Below are positions 47,810-60,959 of a stretch of DNA of 64,000 bases, in pieces (within the stretch, counting starts at the first letter, position 1; the number at the start of each line of letters is the position of its first letter). This DNA comes from Ceratopteris richardii (taxonomy: Eukaryota > Streptophyta > Polypodiopsida > Polypodiales > Pteridaceae). The notes under the pieces are model-generated. The model searched no databases, was not told where the DNA came from, and saw only the letters and a list, made by a program, of their open reading frames with translations. Location of the stretch: assembly GCA_020310875.1 (NCBI GenBank), contig CM035437.1, positions 53,639,139-53,703,138 on the forward strand, written 5' to 3'. The position numbers and the translations under genes were made by a program.

Positions 47810-49110
47810 GTGGTCAGCTCTAAGATGTGTCTTTCCTTTCCTGACTACTACTTCAAAGTCATACTCCATGAGTAATAGAAACCAACGTATTAATCGTCCT
47901 GTGTTACATGGCTTGTTGACTAAGTACAATAGGGCTTGATGATCTGTAAAAAACTTGAAATTGTTTGCCAACAAATAATGCCTGAATTTCTTTACTGCGT
48001 AGATCATCCCTAATCCTTCTTGTTCCGTAGTGGTGTAATTTCTTTCTGCTGCGTTCAACTATCTGCTCGCGTAAGCTATGGGGAGATCTATATTACCTTC
48101 ACTCGTGGGTTGTGCTAACACACATCCTATGGCATAGTTGGATGCATCCACATGTACATGGAATGGCTTGCTCCAATCCGGGGTTGTCAATATAGGTGCT
48201 GAGCACAAACGTCGTTTAAGTTTATTGAATGAATTCTCACACTCATCTATCCATTCAAACTTGGTCAAAAGAGAGTACAAAGGCTTAGCTATGATTGTAT
48301 ACATGTGTATGAACCATCTGTAATAACCACAATGAACCATAAATGCCTGTACTTCTTTTACGTTATTTGGTATAGGTAATTCTGCAATTACTTTTACTTT
48401 TTCTTCATCTGTCGAAATTCCATTCTTTGACACAATGTGTCCTAGAATTTTTCCTTGTCTGACCATGAAAACACACTTTTCTGGGTTCAGACAAACCTGA
48501 TATTCTCGACATTTATCAAATACTTGCCTTAATTCTGGAATATGCGTCTGTCTTAGATTCGAGTGTGCACATAAGTCCTCGACATAGACTTCCAAATTCT
48601 TGCGTAAGAATTCCTTAAAAATGTGACACATGAGTCGCTCGAAAGTGGCGGGTGCATTTGTGAAGCCAAATGGCATCACACGAAATGCAAATATGCCCAT
48701 TCTGTGGAAAATGCCGTCTTGTGTTGATCTTTTGGAGCAATGGCTACTTGATTATAGCTTGAGAAACCATCAAGAAAGCTGTAAACTTCCTTGCCCGCAA
48801 CTCTTTCCAATAAATGTTCCGTGATAGGAAGAGGATAATTGTCTCTAATCATGGCGGCATTAACTTTTTTAAGGTTAATACACACACGCAATTTTCCATT
48901 CTTCTTAGGCACAACCACAATGGGGGATACCCATTCGGTATGCTCAATTTCGTAAATGAATCCTGCTTCTATCAAACAATCTATTTCTTCTTTAATCTTT
49001 GCAACGTAGTTATCATTGTACGTGTATGGTTTCTGTTTTGTAGGTTTTGCATCTGGAGTCATAGAGATTCTATGGGAACATATATCCGGATCTACTCCTT
49101 TCAAATCTTT
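47810..49110 (-). other. element C: reverse transcriptase and RNase H
   Basis: RT from YTYNDNYVAKIKEEID (about 48985-49035) through FAFRVMPFG (about 48665-48692). RNase H has FHVHVDASNYAIGCVLAQP (about 48110-48170) and LRADHLSR (about 47810-47832). Confidence 0.9.
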
Positions 49111-49449
49111 GTAACTCCAAGCGAACACATCTCTATATTCGCGCAATAGGGCAACTAATTCTTCTTCTTCATCATTCGTCAAATCATGCCCTATGTATGT
49201 ACATTTCTCTTCTTCTCCTTCTATGGAAACTATTATTTTTTTGGTTTTCTCTCGATTATCATATACTTCTCCAACTTCAGCTTTTCTGTTAGGCATTCGT
49301 ACCATGATTCGTCTATCTTCTATTTCATATTTCTTGAAGTTCTCACGAACTTCAAACAAGGATTCTTCTTCTTCTGTCATGGTTTCTTTCTTCTTTCTTT
49401 TCTTACCTTCACTCTTGACAGTCACTTGTGTGGTTAATCTCACCTCATT

Positions 49450-51620
49450 TGTAATTCCTTCATGTCTCTAAGGGTGAGTCCCTACCTCATAGAAATATTC
49501 TTCTTCTGATGCAAAGGGTGGGTCCATAATAATTGACTCTAAATCAAAGTCACTTGCATCCTCAAATGCATCAATGCTAGGTTCACATTCTTCTAAAATT
49601 GAATCACACATGATTGGCTCTATCATGAAAACTGAGATGTCATAGCCATCCTCGTCACAGTGGGGTGTCCATTGTTCTTCATTGATGGCTACATCCATGG
49701 TTGCTAGGATTTCTGCCCAACCATGAGGTTCAAACTCCTCATCTGGAAATACTACAGGTGCGTATGCTGGGTCTTGAAGAGTTCGTGGATTTTGTACTGA
49801 ACCTAAAGTTCTGGCTTCTAACCGTTCTTCCTCTTGTTTTGCTACTTTACACATCCATAAATGAGTGTCCTCGTGCAACCATGAGGGGTCCGACTCTAAT
49901 GAGTGTACTGATTCAGTTTCTACTGGTGTCTTATGGATGGTATTCCATTGTATTGGGGGTACGTCTCGATGAGAATAGTCTTTAAGATTGACTTTAGTAG
50001 TCACTCCTAAATGTTGCAAGTACAAAGAATTAGTTCCCCAATCTTGTATGATTTGCAACTGATGCATGAATGGTCGTCCTAATATCATCTCATAAGCATG
50101 ATTTTTTGCAAAATCACAAATGGCAAAAGTATGCTCAAATTCTACACCACAAGTGGTGAGAGATATGCCTTCTAGTAAGCCTAATGGTTTTTCTATGTGT
50201 CCATCAACCATTTGTAGCTTCATCCTGGTGAGTCTTAGTGCTGGCTTACCCCAACGTTTCCATAAAGCGGTGGTAGCGATGGCTACTCCGACTCATGAAT
50301 CTAAGATGGCTTTGGTGGTATAGCCCTGATGGGTTATTGGAAGATAAGTGTTACCTTTCTCTCCTTCGCTTACATCTCCGATCTTTTCTACAGGTACTTC
50401 TGGTACCTTCTTGTGTGTTCCTATCTGTGAGGGAGCAGTAGCAAGCTCAGGGAATTGATTTGCTACATGTTTCCACAGTTCTGGTTTTACCTTTAATAAT
50501 TCCTCTACAGTGAGATTGCATTGAACTTTGGTGTTCTTGATCACTTCCGTGTTTCTAGGGATCACTGATTCTTCATTCCTCACTATTATTGTGGGTGCTC
50601 TCATACTAATAGACTTAGCTTCCCAAGGTCCTATGAACTTAGGTAATTCTTGCAAAGAATTGGATTCAAAATCTGTGTGTTCAATCAGTTGCTCTTCCTC
50701 TACATCATCGTAAATAGAGGGGATGTCTTGGGGAAATTGTTCCTGCAAGTCGTGTATTTCTTGAATAGGAGGATGAGTTCCTTGTTCTTTTCTCCATTTC
50801 TCTTTCTAGATTTCTCTCAGAAATTCATGTGAATACCTATGTATGGAAGACAGGTTGTCTTGACTTTCTGTATTGGGTACTTGAGACAGGGATGGTGCAT
50901 GTCTTTCCTCTGTCTCTGAGGCAATAGGGTTCCTATGCTGATTCTTTTTCTCCTTGCTATCAATCAAGTATTCTAGCCTCTCCATTAATCCTTGAAAGTG
51001 TAATTCAGGTTTTGCCATGTTATTCAAATTTAGATATCTAGAGGCTTCAAACATAGCTTGTGCTAATTCTACCATCTTCATGCAAAGTTTAGTTCTCTCA
51101 ATTTCTAGATCAGCTCGAGCGTAGTTCTTACTCATTTCTGCTATCTGGGGTCCTTCTTTTATTCTAGCATGATATGCACAAAACATCATGTCTAAATTTT
51201 CTGGTATGGGTTCTGCTAAAACTGATCTTGATTTTTGCGCTAGGTTCTCTTGGTTCATTTCCTGTGAAGTCAATTCTAGGATTTTGGCTCTTGATTCCTT
51301 TAAACTTCCTTCCAGCTCAGTGATCTTTTTACTCCACTTTCTCTTGATTCTTTCTCTAGAATCTTTCCAAGATTTAGTCTTTTTACTGCTAGACTCTCCA
51401 ACTTCACTAGTTCCAACTATTTTCTCCTGATTAAGTTGTTGATTCTATAAGAGTGCTTGTGCTCTGGTTATAGTTTGGATAGGCATGTATGTAGGGTTGG
51501 ATCCATCTGCATTGTGTACAATACCTATTACGTTGATCGGTGTCACATTCGAAGCATTAGCAAGGTTCTTAGGACAATCTTTGATTATGTGCTCTTTGCC
51601 ATAGTCGGCACAAAAGCCTT
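49450..51620 (-). other. element C: linker and PR1
   Basis: PR1 is marked by ILGRPFMHQL (about 50060-50092) and the protease active-site region at about 50260-50320. The charged linker upstream matches B's (MVELAQAMFEASRYLNLNN). Confidence 0.8.
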
Positions 51621-51639
51621 GTACGTTATAATATTGTGA

Positions 51640-53977
51640 TTGTCTTGTTATCAGAGGATGTGGACAATCCTATATGAAATGATCTGCTTGGCACCTAAAG
51701 CATGGTCCTCTAGGGCCCTGTGGTCTTTGTTGTCTCAATTGGGGCCGTGGATTCCGGTTTGTGTACATCACATTAGCATAGTCGGGCTCCCAACTAGGTT
51801 CCACTGGTGGACTATCATATTGATATGTCTGCACGTGTTTTGGTGATTCTGAGTAGTATGCGGGTGGACTATCTACATGAGTAGAGTCAAAACTGTTAGA
51901 GTTCGGATCACTGTGAGTAATTAGGGGGTGAAACAGGAACTAAAGCTCTATTGAGGTTCTCTTCTGTAGCAGCATATTTCACTGAGATGACATTAGCTGG
52001 TGGGGGTGGCTGCTGAGCTAAAACAGGTTGTGGTCGCTGTTGAGCCTGATATGGATAGTTTTGAGGAGGCCTATAGTAATGAGGCTGAGCATTGTACTGA
52101 CCTTGATACCTACCTGGTTGTGGGTATGCTTGCGGGTAGTTTTGTCTCACTGCATGTTTGTTGTATGGACAGTCTTGAGCCGTATGATTCGTGTATCTTC
52201 TCTCAATCAAACAGTATTGGCCACTAGGGTTGGCTTGTGGTTGTGTTGCATTGGGACACACATTTGCCAAATGATTTCCACCACAAGTGTAACAACGTAT
52301 GTTAGTTGTTAACTTGGGCATCTGTTTACTAGAAACTCCTAGTTTCTGGGCCACTTTTTTTGCTAGGTCTTCTTTCAAACTAGACAATTTTGTGGATGCT
52401 AGAGATGAACAATTTGAGTCCTTATAGACCTTTGAGAGTTCCAACTCGTCTCCTAAGTTATCCTCAATGTCTATACAGATTCTTACACATTGCTCTAGCG
52501 TTCTGGGTTCCTTCAAGTACACATAGGAGCGTAGTTTAGAGCTCAACAAGCCATCTAGAAACAATGACACTTGTTTGGCCTATGAGGGTAACTCTTGCAT
52601 TGGACATCTTTCAACATATTGTCTAAACCTACGTCCTGCAAGTCTAACTGTTTCTTGAGGGGTCTGTTTGAAGCTATGAATCAATGAAGACGTGTCATGT
52701 CTGATCCCACTTTTAGAGAATTCAGTGATGAATGACTCTAAAAAGTGATGGATGTCTCTAAATTGCCTTTGTTGCAATGGTTGAAACCAAGTTAAAGCTG
52801 TATTCTTTAACGTTAGTCCAAATGCATTATATTGCGTAAACATGTCTTCTATTTGCTCTGCTCGTAGCACTTGCTTAAATTTCGCAACATGGTCATAGGG
52901 ATCTCCTATCCCATCAAAGTAGTTTTTCATTGATTTTACTAACTGAGTGGGTCTTAACATTCTTGCGTGTTCACGAGGTCTAGGTAGAGGAAAATCATCT
53001 CTACCACCTGGCATTCTTTGTCTATCCACTCTATTGGTGTCTACGGTGGTTCTATCTCTCCCTATGGGATGATTGAAGCTTACTTTTGGTCTCTCTTTGT
53101 TCTTCTCCCTTTGATTAACGTGGGATGAGGATGTTCCTGCCCCTTGTTGACTCATGTTTACGTTTGTTCGAGATGGAGGGAATACCAACTCACCTCTCCA
53201 TGTATAGGTGTTCCTTGTGTGGTCTGGTACTACAAATATTCTTTCTGAAGTTTCATCTAGGTATACCACCTTTCCAGGTGTATCCGGGTCCTTGAACTCA
53301 TAGATTATGATGGAGCCTACCTCGCCAGGTTGTTCCGTTCTGTACCTCCAAATTGCTTCATCAGTTTCTTTATTCACAAACAACTCTATGCTTCTGTTGT
53401 CCTGAGGGAACCATTATGGAAGTAGTACCCGTGTCAGTACAGATTTCCCTCTAGGTGTCCTAGGTTCTTCTCCTACTGGTTCTTTTCCTTGGGATTTAGC
53501 TTCCGTCTCTAACTGAATCACACCAAACTCATTCGTATTGTTTGGCTGAGTACTTATGATGTACATCCTTCCTTCTTTGTCTATGTATGCGTCTCTTTTG
53601 AATTTCACCACTGGACGTTCCAATCCAATGGGTTGATCCGGGTTATGCATTTGCACTACTTGTCTTCGCAAACCATCCTCATAGATGCGAGCACCTAAGC
53701 GGTTGGTTCGGAGAAATTCTAATTGAGTTCTATAGGGTCCTTCGGGTTTTCCTATATATGCAAAGTTTGACCCTCCTTCTGGTCTTTCTGTGCTAAAAGC
53801 CATTTCTAATTCACTCGTATCTGAGCTCTCGTAGGTGTAATTACTATTCAATTGTTGAGCCCACGATCGTGCAGTAGTTCCTACACTTGCTTCTGATGAT
53901 CTAAGGCTTCGTCGGTCTGACTTACCTATGTGTTTGCCCGATCTAAGGTTCATGAATTTACTTCCTTGCACACTCAT
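51640..53977 (-). other. element C: gag
   Basis: It has the same N-terminal extension and capsid motifs as B (YFDGIGDPYDHVAKFKQVL near 52860-52925). CCHC-like knuckles are present near 52265-52300 and 51665-51705. Confidence 0.85.
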
Positions 53978-53979
53978 TA

Positions 53980-55795
53980 CACGCTCAGATCATCAATGGT
54001 TCATTGTAATTGATTTTTTTGTTTGTTTTTAAATTCCTTTAAGTTCTTGTCTTGTCTTTCTATAAACGTCACGAATCGACTTTCTATGGTACTTTTGAGT
54101 TCTCATTCCGTCAGACTTATGTTCTTTCCTTTAGGTTTTCATCTCACACACCTTTACTTTAGTCTTGTACTTGAAAAGTTAAATCTCTTGAACTTGGTGC
54201 GTTCCTAGCGTTGTTAATCTAATCCACAATGCTAATGTTTAGCCTAAGCTAAGAATTGACTGAGAGGGTTGAGTAATCTTTCAACCTCGAGTCAGCTTTG
54301 TTGGTTGCCCTGATGCCCAACAAGCCGCGCTTCCCAAGCCCTGCTTCCTTTACTGCCTTGCTTTGCCTTGCTGCGTTTGCCCTTGATTGCCCTTGCTAGA
54401 CCTGTAAAAAGTCAATGTTAGACCAATTCTCAACTGGATGATGAAGCACTTGAGTATATACACTTTTAAAGGTCCCTTCCCTTTTGCCCAAATTTTTGTG
54501 CTGCCCCCTGGCTTTTCTAGTCCCACACTAGGTCAACCTCAAATTAGCTTATCTAAAAATGAACGTATTCTTTATGCCAAGAGCTTTCTAACGAGCTATA
54601 AAGCTCAAAAAATGGACTTCGAATGAAAAAGATATGAGCGTTCAGGCCCTGGGGGGTAAAAACTAACAAACAGGTTTTTCTCCAAATATGAGCTAAGGGG
54701 TCTCCTGTGAGTCTAATCACCCAAAAACTTGCCAAAAATAGCCCCAAAATTGGTAAAAAAACCAAACCCTAAAATTTACGTTTGGGGTGGACAATCGCGA
54801 TGGTATGAGATAATCGCGATGGTCTGGGACCGTCGCGATGGTCCAGGTGAACCGTCACGATGGCGTGGCACAATCGCGATGGTCCGAAATTGTGAACTAT
54901 CACGATGGTCAGGAATGAATGATCGCGATGGTCCAAAAATGAACGATCGCGATGGTGTGAATGAACCGTCGCGATTGTCTAATCAGCAAGCAATCGCGAT
55001 GGCATTGGTCAACGGTCAACGAGACAATCGCGATGGCGTGAGCTCGTCGCGATGGTCACAAAGCACGATGGCGTGATCCAATCACGATGGTTCAAATGTC
55101 GAGGCGTCACGATGGTCTGAGGGTATCGTCGCGATGGTCTAGCTTGCCACGTGGCAGCGTCGGCACGATGGCATGAGCCAATCGCGATGGCGTGGGGTCG
55201 ACGGGATCGTCGCGATGGTCCAAGTGAACCGTCGCGATGGCTCAAGTGAGCTGTCGCGATGGTGCGAGACCGTCGCGATGGTCCGGTCGAGCCATCGTGA
55301 TGGCGTGAGCCAGTCGCGATGGTCCACCAAAATGCAAATTTTGCAAATGCAAGTGTGGATTCGTGGATGCGCTTGTGTCGCCTACCTCCTGGTGTGGTCG
55401 CTTACCAAAAATGCCGAACTTGGCAGACCATCGCGATGGTATGACACACGGCAAATTTCTGACAGAAAGTGAAATTTTACCTTTTGCAAACTTTCCTGAT
55501 GCTCAGGAGCACTGTACCTGCAAGAAAACTCAAAAACACAATAGCACATGCAAGCACAAAATCTCTCTCTCACTCTCTCGCATGCACAAATGAGGGGAAA
55601 TGAGGAGAATGGGTGGATATGGTGAATTTTTTGATTTTTTTGGAGTGGAAGATGATGATGCGGTGATGAAGATGGAGTGTGGGGGAGGTGAAAAAGACTG
55701 AAAAATAACTAAAAACAACAACAAAAACTGAAATTTTAACCTTCCAACGCCACTTCTTGCTATACTCTTACCATCACACATTCGTCCTAGACTCG
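53980..55795 (-). other. element C leader
   Basis: It parallels the B leader, about 1.8 kb, with no supported gene. It ends at a decayed primer-binding site (about 55795-55815) next to the 5' LTR. Confidence 0.7.
54790..55445. repeat. TCGCGATGG array in element C leader
   Basis: About two dozen readable copies of TCGCGATGG or near variants (for example TCACGATGG) in about 650 bp, at the same place in the leader as in B. 'gtctagcttgccacgtggca' occurs once here and twice in B. Confidence 0.88.
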
Positions 55796-55821
55796 ATCCC
55801 CAGCAATTGCGCTAAATTTGG

Positions 55822-56459
55822 TGTTTCTCCAGCACAATGGAGAGAACCACATTAAGAAGCTTCACCTCCTTAATGTCAATCCGCGGAAGAGATAGGAGTG
55901 ATATGAAGATCGTGAACGTGACATGTAGTGAGAGTGAAGGTGAGAAGCATAGACATGCACACACACATACACACACACAACAAAGAGACAAGCAAGACAC
56001 AATGGAAGGTAGGAAATCAACTCTATTGCTCAAAATCTCAATTACAAGCTAAAAATAGCTCTACTCTCACACTAACCAACCTCAAAAATGAGCTCTCTAA
56101 CTCTTTTTATAGATTCTAGACTAGTTTTGATCGGTTTCACATCTAGTGACCGGTATAATTAAAAAATAGGTCCTAGATGCTATTTGAAAGGGTAAACGGT
56201 GTCTAAAAATAACCAAAATTGGTACACTCATTCTACCTAAGCTCCTCAAGCTCGAGGACTTCTCAGCTTGCACAAAATGGAGCTATAGATTACAAAAAGG
56301 GTTTTTATGTATCACATATGTTACAAAAGTGATGAAAATCACTGTTGGAGGTTTTGAAAAGTATTTATAAAATATAATTCTTTGAAAAATGATTCGACTG
56401 ACTCCCTGCTCTGTCTTTACATGCTTCCGTGTCTTCTATGCCTCTGGCTGCTGCCAACA
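55822..56459 (-). repeat. element C 5' LTR
   Basis: 638 bp on the minus strand. It aligns throughout with the B LTRs and includes the core promoter CTATAAAAAGAG (about 56101-56112). Confidence 0.92.
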
Positions 56460-57228
56460 ATCATGCTCTTGGTAAGCTCATTTTGAGTCCATGTGAGTTT
56501 ACCCATTCCTTGGGCACTCACTTTGAGTCTCTCACACTCTTTCATTTCATGAGTACACTCTTCTTTTCATTTCGCTTCCGCATGTGCACTCTCTTCAAGG
56601 ACATAAATTCAAGGATACCTTTAGATTTTCCGAGCCTGTCGTCAAGACTAGAGGGATACAAGAGAGGATCATTGAGGACAATGATCAACGAAGGGGGGGG
56701 GGGAAAGTCATAAAGTGATAGGTAAGAGATGGTAGTGACCACCTTGTGAGAGTGAGAGTGTGTATACTCCCTTTCAACTCCAACTCATATAAATACCTCA
56801 AGTCCAAGGTTTGTATGGTTTCCATGTGTCCATGTCACATGGTTTCCCAAGAAGATTTCTTCACATGTGTTTCTAAGCGAAACGATCACATAGACTCACT
56901 TGGAATCACATGGGATCATCACATGGTTTCTGAAAAGAGCAGCTATAGACTTGTTTGTATACCCTCAAGGATTATCGACTTGAATTCTTCAAATGTTGAG
57001 GCTCCTCACTTAAGAATAAAAACCTAATTTTCAATCCACTCCATTGAAATTAATACCCAATGGTTCTTCCATAAAACCCAAGGGTTTCTCTAGGAAATCC
57101 AAGGGTCTTGACCCTTAGAATCCATTCCAAATAGCCCCTTAATTATACAAGAGAGCATTGGGATGTAATCCCCAAGCATGGATTTTTGGGAATGTGGTTA
57201 GCTCATCAAAATCCTACTTAGCACAAGA
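56460..57228. other. unassigned stretch between elements C and E
   Basis: No gene is recognised. It contains an 11-G run at 56693-56703 followed by 'aaag', and a short inverted repeat (aagggtc/gaccctt) near 57100-57120. The purine-rich G run could be an old polypurine tract, but I see no LTR beside it. Confidence 0.45.
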
Positions 57229-58207
57229 GTTGTAGGCCCTCTTAGATTTCCAATGACACTAAACAAGTGCCTACGTACTTTGGAAATGATGCAAGTAATG
57301 ATTTATCCAAGACAGACTACTTCCAAGTTCACAATCTAATGAAAACCTTCTATTTTGGTACACACACGTGTTGTTTGTTAAGCTCAATGCTTCCAGTACA
57401 ATAGGAATGAGAAAAATTCCTTTTGTATATATTAAATCAGCTTAATAAGCTAATGATTCTAAGTGGAATCACTTAAAATGATTGACTATACACAGAGCAA
57501 TCAATTTAGCAAGTGAAGCATTACCCCTGATTTTTTAGGACCTCTGCAAAGAATGAATAGTGACCACTTTGACGCACTTTTCTCCCAATCCCCTACATGG
57601 ATTATCTTCAAAATTTGTCAAAATGTAGAGGACTTGGAGCTGATTCCAAGAAGCTATAGAAAATTGAAAATGGTGGAGAAATGACTGAGATATGAGCAAT
57701 ACAATATGACTGTTCTGAGTGACAATGATAGAAAGATGAACAGAAGTAAGTAATGATCTACTGTGTTATAAGATAATGTTGTACAAAATCATTGGCATGA
57801 TAATCAATGCCCAATGATAGGTAGATGTGTAGGCTATGTAGTGAGCCTTACTCCCTTACAATATGATCAGCTAATGCCTCGAAATTGGAGTCCCCTAAAT
57901 GGTGAGTTTTACATTCATCTTTTATAGATGTTTCATTCAAACTTTGAATTTGAATTCAACTTTGGCTCTCACTAAAAAGTGATCCTCTAATATAGGAGAT
58001 ATTCTCTCCAAATAAAGTCATGTCTTTTCCTTATAGCTAACTCCAGGAGTTTAGTGGTAGATACAAATATTCCTCCAAGTCAATTTGACTTTTACAAATG
58101 GTAAAAGATAAAATCCGTAGACAATGGTTTCCATGGTTCTTTAATCAATTGCACATAAAGACTTCTCATGCCTAGCCAAGTGTGTAGGCTTGGCACTTGC
58201 ACCGAGA
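57229..58207 (-). repeat. element E 3' LTR
   Basis: Aligns with 62293-63273. The far (left) end, by comparison with the 5' LTR, is missing or replaced. Confidence 0.88.
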
Positions 58208-58239
58208 GCTCCCCCTCAAGCCTAACATCTTGGCTTGAT

Positions 58240-59720
58240 CTTCTTCATCAATCTTTTTGTATGTCCTGCAATCCAATCATAGCTTTAAACCTACGAATTT
58301 TAGTACCATCAAGTGCTTTGGTTAATAAGTGTGCACATTGCATATTAGTTGGTACATGTGCCAACTGAATTTCCTTGCTCAATAACTTCTCTCTCACATA
58401 ATGATAGTGGATCTCAATATTCTTGGTCCTAGCATGATAAATAGGATTTTCTGCAAGATGTAGTGAGCTTGTATTATCTCCAAAAATCATTGGAGACCTT
58501 GTATGCAAACCCAAATCTGTATATATCAATTTGATCTATATGGCCTCTTGAGTAGCATTGGCCAATCCTCTGTATTTTGCCTCTGTTGAAGAAAAAGAAA
58601 CAGTAGGTTTCTTCTTGGAAGATCATGATATAGGCTTGTCACATGCAAAGGATAGATGACCTGAGGTACTCCTTCTATCATCTTTGCAACCTACCCAATC
58701 AGCATCTGAGTATATCTTGATATCTAAATCTGAAGTATAAGGAAAATATAAACCTTGATTTTGAGTCCCCTTAAGGTACTTCAAAATCATCTTCGCAGCT
58801 TCCAAATGAGGTACCCTAGGTTTGTGCATAAATTGTCTTAAGACACTTACTCCATACGCAATATCAATCCTTGTCAATGTAGCATAGTTCAAGCTTCCCA
58901 CTATGCTTTGATATCTTGCAATATTATCAAGCACATCACCTTCATGAGCACTTAATTTTTGGTTTACCTCCATTGGAGTCCTTGTTATTCTTGCATCCTA
59001 CAAATGAAACTTCTTTAACATGTCCTGTATATACTTTCTCTGAGTAATGTAAATGCCAGAGTTAGTATAGACTAACTCAAGTCCAAGAAAATACTTTAGT
59101 GATCCAAGATCACTGATTTTGAACTCTTGCATCATTTGATTCTTGATCTGCTTGATGCCATTAGCATCATTACCTGTAAGTATGATATCCTCAACATACA
59201 CACATAGATATATCACCTCTGAATTACTTCTCTTAACAAATAGAGAAGTATCTGCTTTACTCATGATGAATCCTTAATCTTGAAGGTATATAATCAATCT
59301 ATGGTTCCATGCTCTAGGTGCCTGCTTCAATCCATAAAGAGCTTTGTTCAGTTTACACACATATGTTACCTTGGTTGGGTCCTCATAACCAGGGCACTAG
59401 CTCCCAAGTATCATTCTCCTTGAGTGCTTCAATTTCTTCATCCATAGCTTCCTTCCATTCTGTCTTGGTCTTTGCCTCTTCATATGATGATGGCTCTTCA
59501 AATGACAAGTCTTTTGCAAGATAAACAGAATGTTTAGTAACTAAAGATGTATCATACCCATATCTGATTGGTTTATTTCTCTCCTTTTGTGATCTTCTGA
59601 TTGCTTGGTTGGATGATTCAGGTAGATCCTCCAATTTCTTCGTCTTGACTTTCCCTTTGGACTTCCATGCCTTCAATTCATCTAGATTGATAATGTCCTC
59701 ATCATCTAATTTGATGTCTT
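58240..59720 (-). other. element E: reverse transcriptase and RNase H
   Basis: The RT start has TEWKEAMDEEIEALKENDTW (about 59405-59465). The palm region is YLCVYVEDIILTGND (about 59175-59220), followed by FKISDLGSLKYFLGLE. RNase H and its end show GDNTSSLHLAENPIYHARTK (about 58425-58485). Confidence 0.9.
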
Positions 59721-59879
59721 TAATCTAGTTTGGCTCCTCCTTGTTGAGGCTTGGAAATTCCTCTTCCAAGTCATAAGGCAACTTTACTTTCATGCATTCA
59801 CTTTCAAACCAAGAATCATTCTCATCAAAGACAGCATCTCTACTGACCATAAATCCCTTGTTGGAAGGGTTGTAAAACC

Positions 59880-60820
59880 TCTATCCTTTCTGATTCAAGT
59901 GGTATCCTATGAAGATGCATTTCTCTGCCTTAGGTTCTAGCTTACCTCTCATTTGAGATGGTATATGCAGATAAGCAACACATCCAAAGATCCTACAATG
60001 ATCAAGTGAAGGTCTTCTACCATGCCATGCTTCATATGGGGTCATCCCATCAAGAGATTTTGATGGTAACCTATTAACAAGATAAGTGGTAGTAGATACA
60101 CTTTCTGCCCATAAATAATTAGGTAGTTTTTTCTCATTTAGCATTGACCTAGCTGTTTCAACAATTTGTCTATTTCTCCTCTTTGCCACCCCATTTTGCT
60201 CAGGGGTATACCTTGTTGTAATTTCTCTTTTGATTCCTCTATCCTGCAAGAATGCATCAAACTCATTTGAGAAGTACTCACCTCCTCCATCTGACCTTAT
60301 TCTCTTTAGACTTCTTCCTGTTTGGTTCTCAACAAGTGCAAGATACTTTTTAAAGCAACTGAATACTTCATGTTTGTGCTTCATAAAATATAAGATAGTC
60401 CACCTACTGAAATCATCAATGAAAGATACATAATACCTTGATCCAGAAATTGAGGGATCCTTAGTTGGTCCCCATACATTTGTATGGACAAGCTCTAGGT
60501 AATCTTCATGCATGTAGCCTTTCTTTGAAAAGGATAACCTATGAGATTTTCCAAACTGACAAGCACCACATTTGTAAATCATATGTTGCTTGGATACATT
60601 AGGTATCCCAAGCACACATTGATCTCTACATATTTGCTTTAAAGTTCTCTCACCAATATGCCCTAATCTCTTATGCCAAATTTCAAGCTCTGATAATGTT
60701 TGATCTTTGTAGCTATAAAGTGCAATATTCCTTGTATCTTCAAGTTCAAAAGTAAATAATCTACCTGTCTTTTCTCCTTTGGAAATTCTCTTGAATCCAT
60801 GTTGGGGATCCTCCACAAAT
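59880..60820 (-). other. element E: integrase
   Basis: GAG_pre-type IWHKRLGHIGERTLKQ (about 60645-60690) with CGACQFGK, then the core: LVHTNVWGPTKDPSISG (about 60445-60500), RSDGGGEYFSNEF (about 60258-60296) and TPEQNGVAKRRNR (about 60170-60208). FGCVAYLHIPSQMRGKLEPK comes near the end. Confidence 0.92.
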
Positions 60821-60959
60821 GCTCCATATTTGTTGAACCTGACCTACAAACCCTTTTCCACAATCTTTCCAACACTCATCAAATTTTTTGTAATTGTAGG
60901 TACATATAGAACTCTGCCCAATAGATTTCTATTTCCATCAGAAGTTTTGACATTTTCTA

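Larger units (their letters stand above)
23350..56459 (-). mobile_element. Ty3/gypsy element C, split by element B and 3'-truncated (fossil)
   Basis: C is read on the minus strand. Its own sequence is 41526-56459 plus 23350-24019; everything between belongs to element B. It has a 5' LTR (55822-56459), a decayed primer-binding site, a leader with a TCGCGATGG array, gag, PR1, RT, RNase H, two HHCC modules, integrase, PR2, IWVPK tail and the start of the extra coding block. The extra block resumes on the far side of B at 24014 and stops abruptly near 23350. No 3' LTR of C is present. It is heavily broken (a dozen or more interruptions) and older than B. Its LTR differs from B's by roughly 7-8% by eye. 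Confidence 0.92.

Noticed and set aside
24020-56459. A tandem three-LTR, two-body gypsy element made by LTR recombination
   Set aside because: The perfect ACTGA duplication around B and the continuation of C's coding block on the far side of B show nesting instead.
56693-56703. G run as a polypurine tract of another LTR element
   Set aside because: No LTR start or coding sequence of an element lies beside it.
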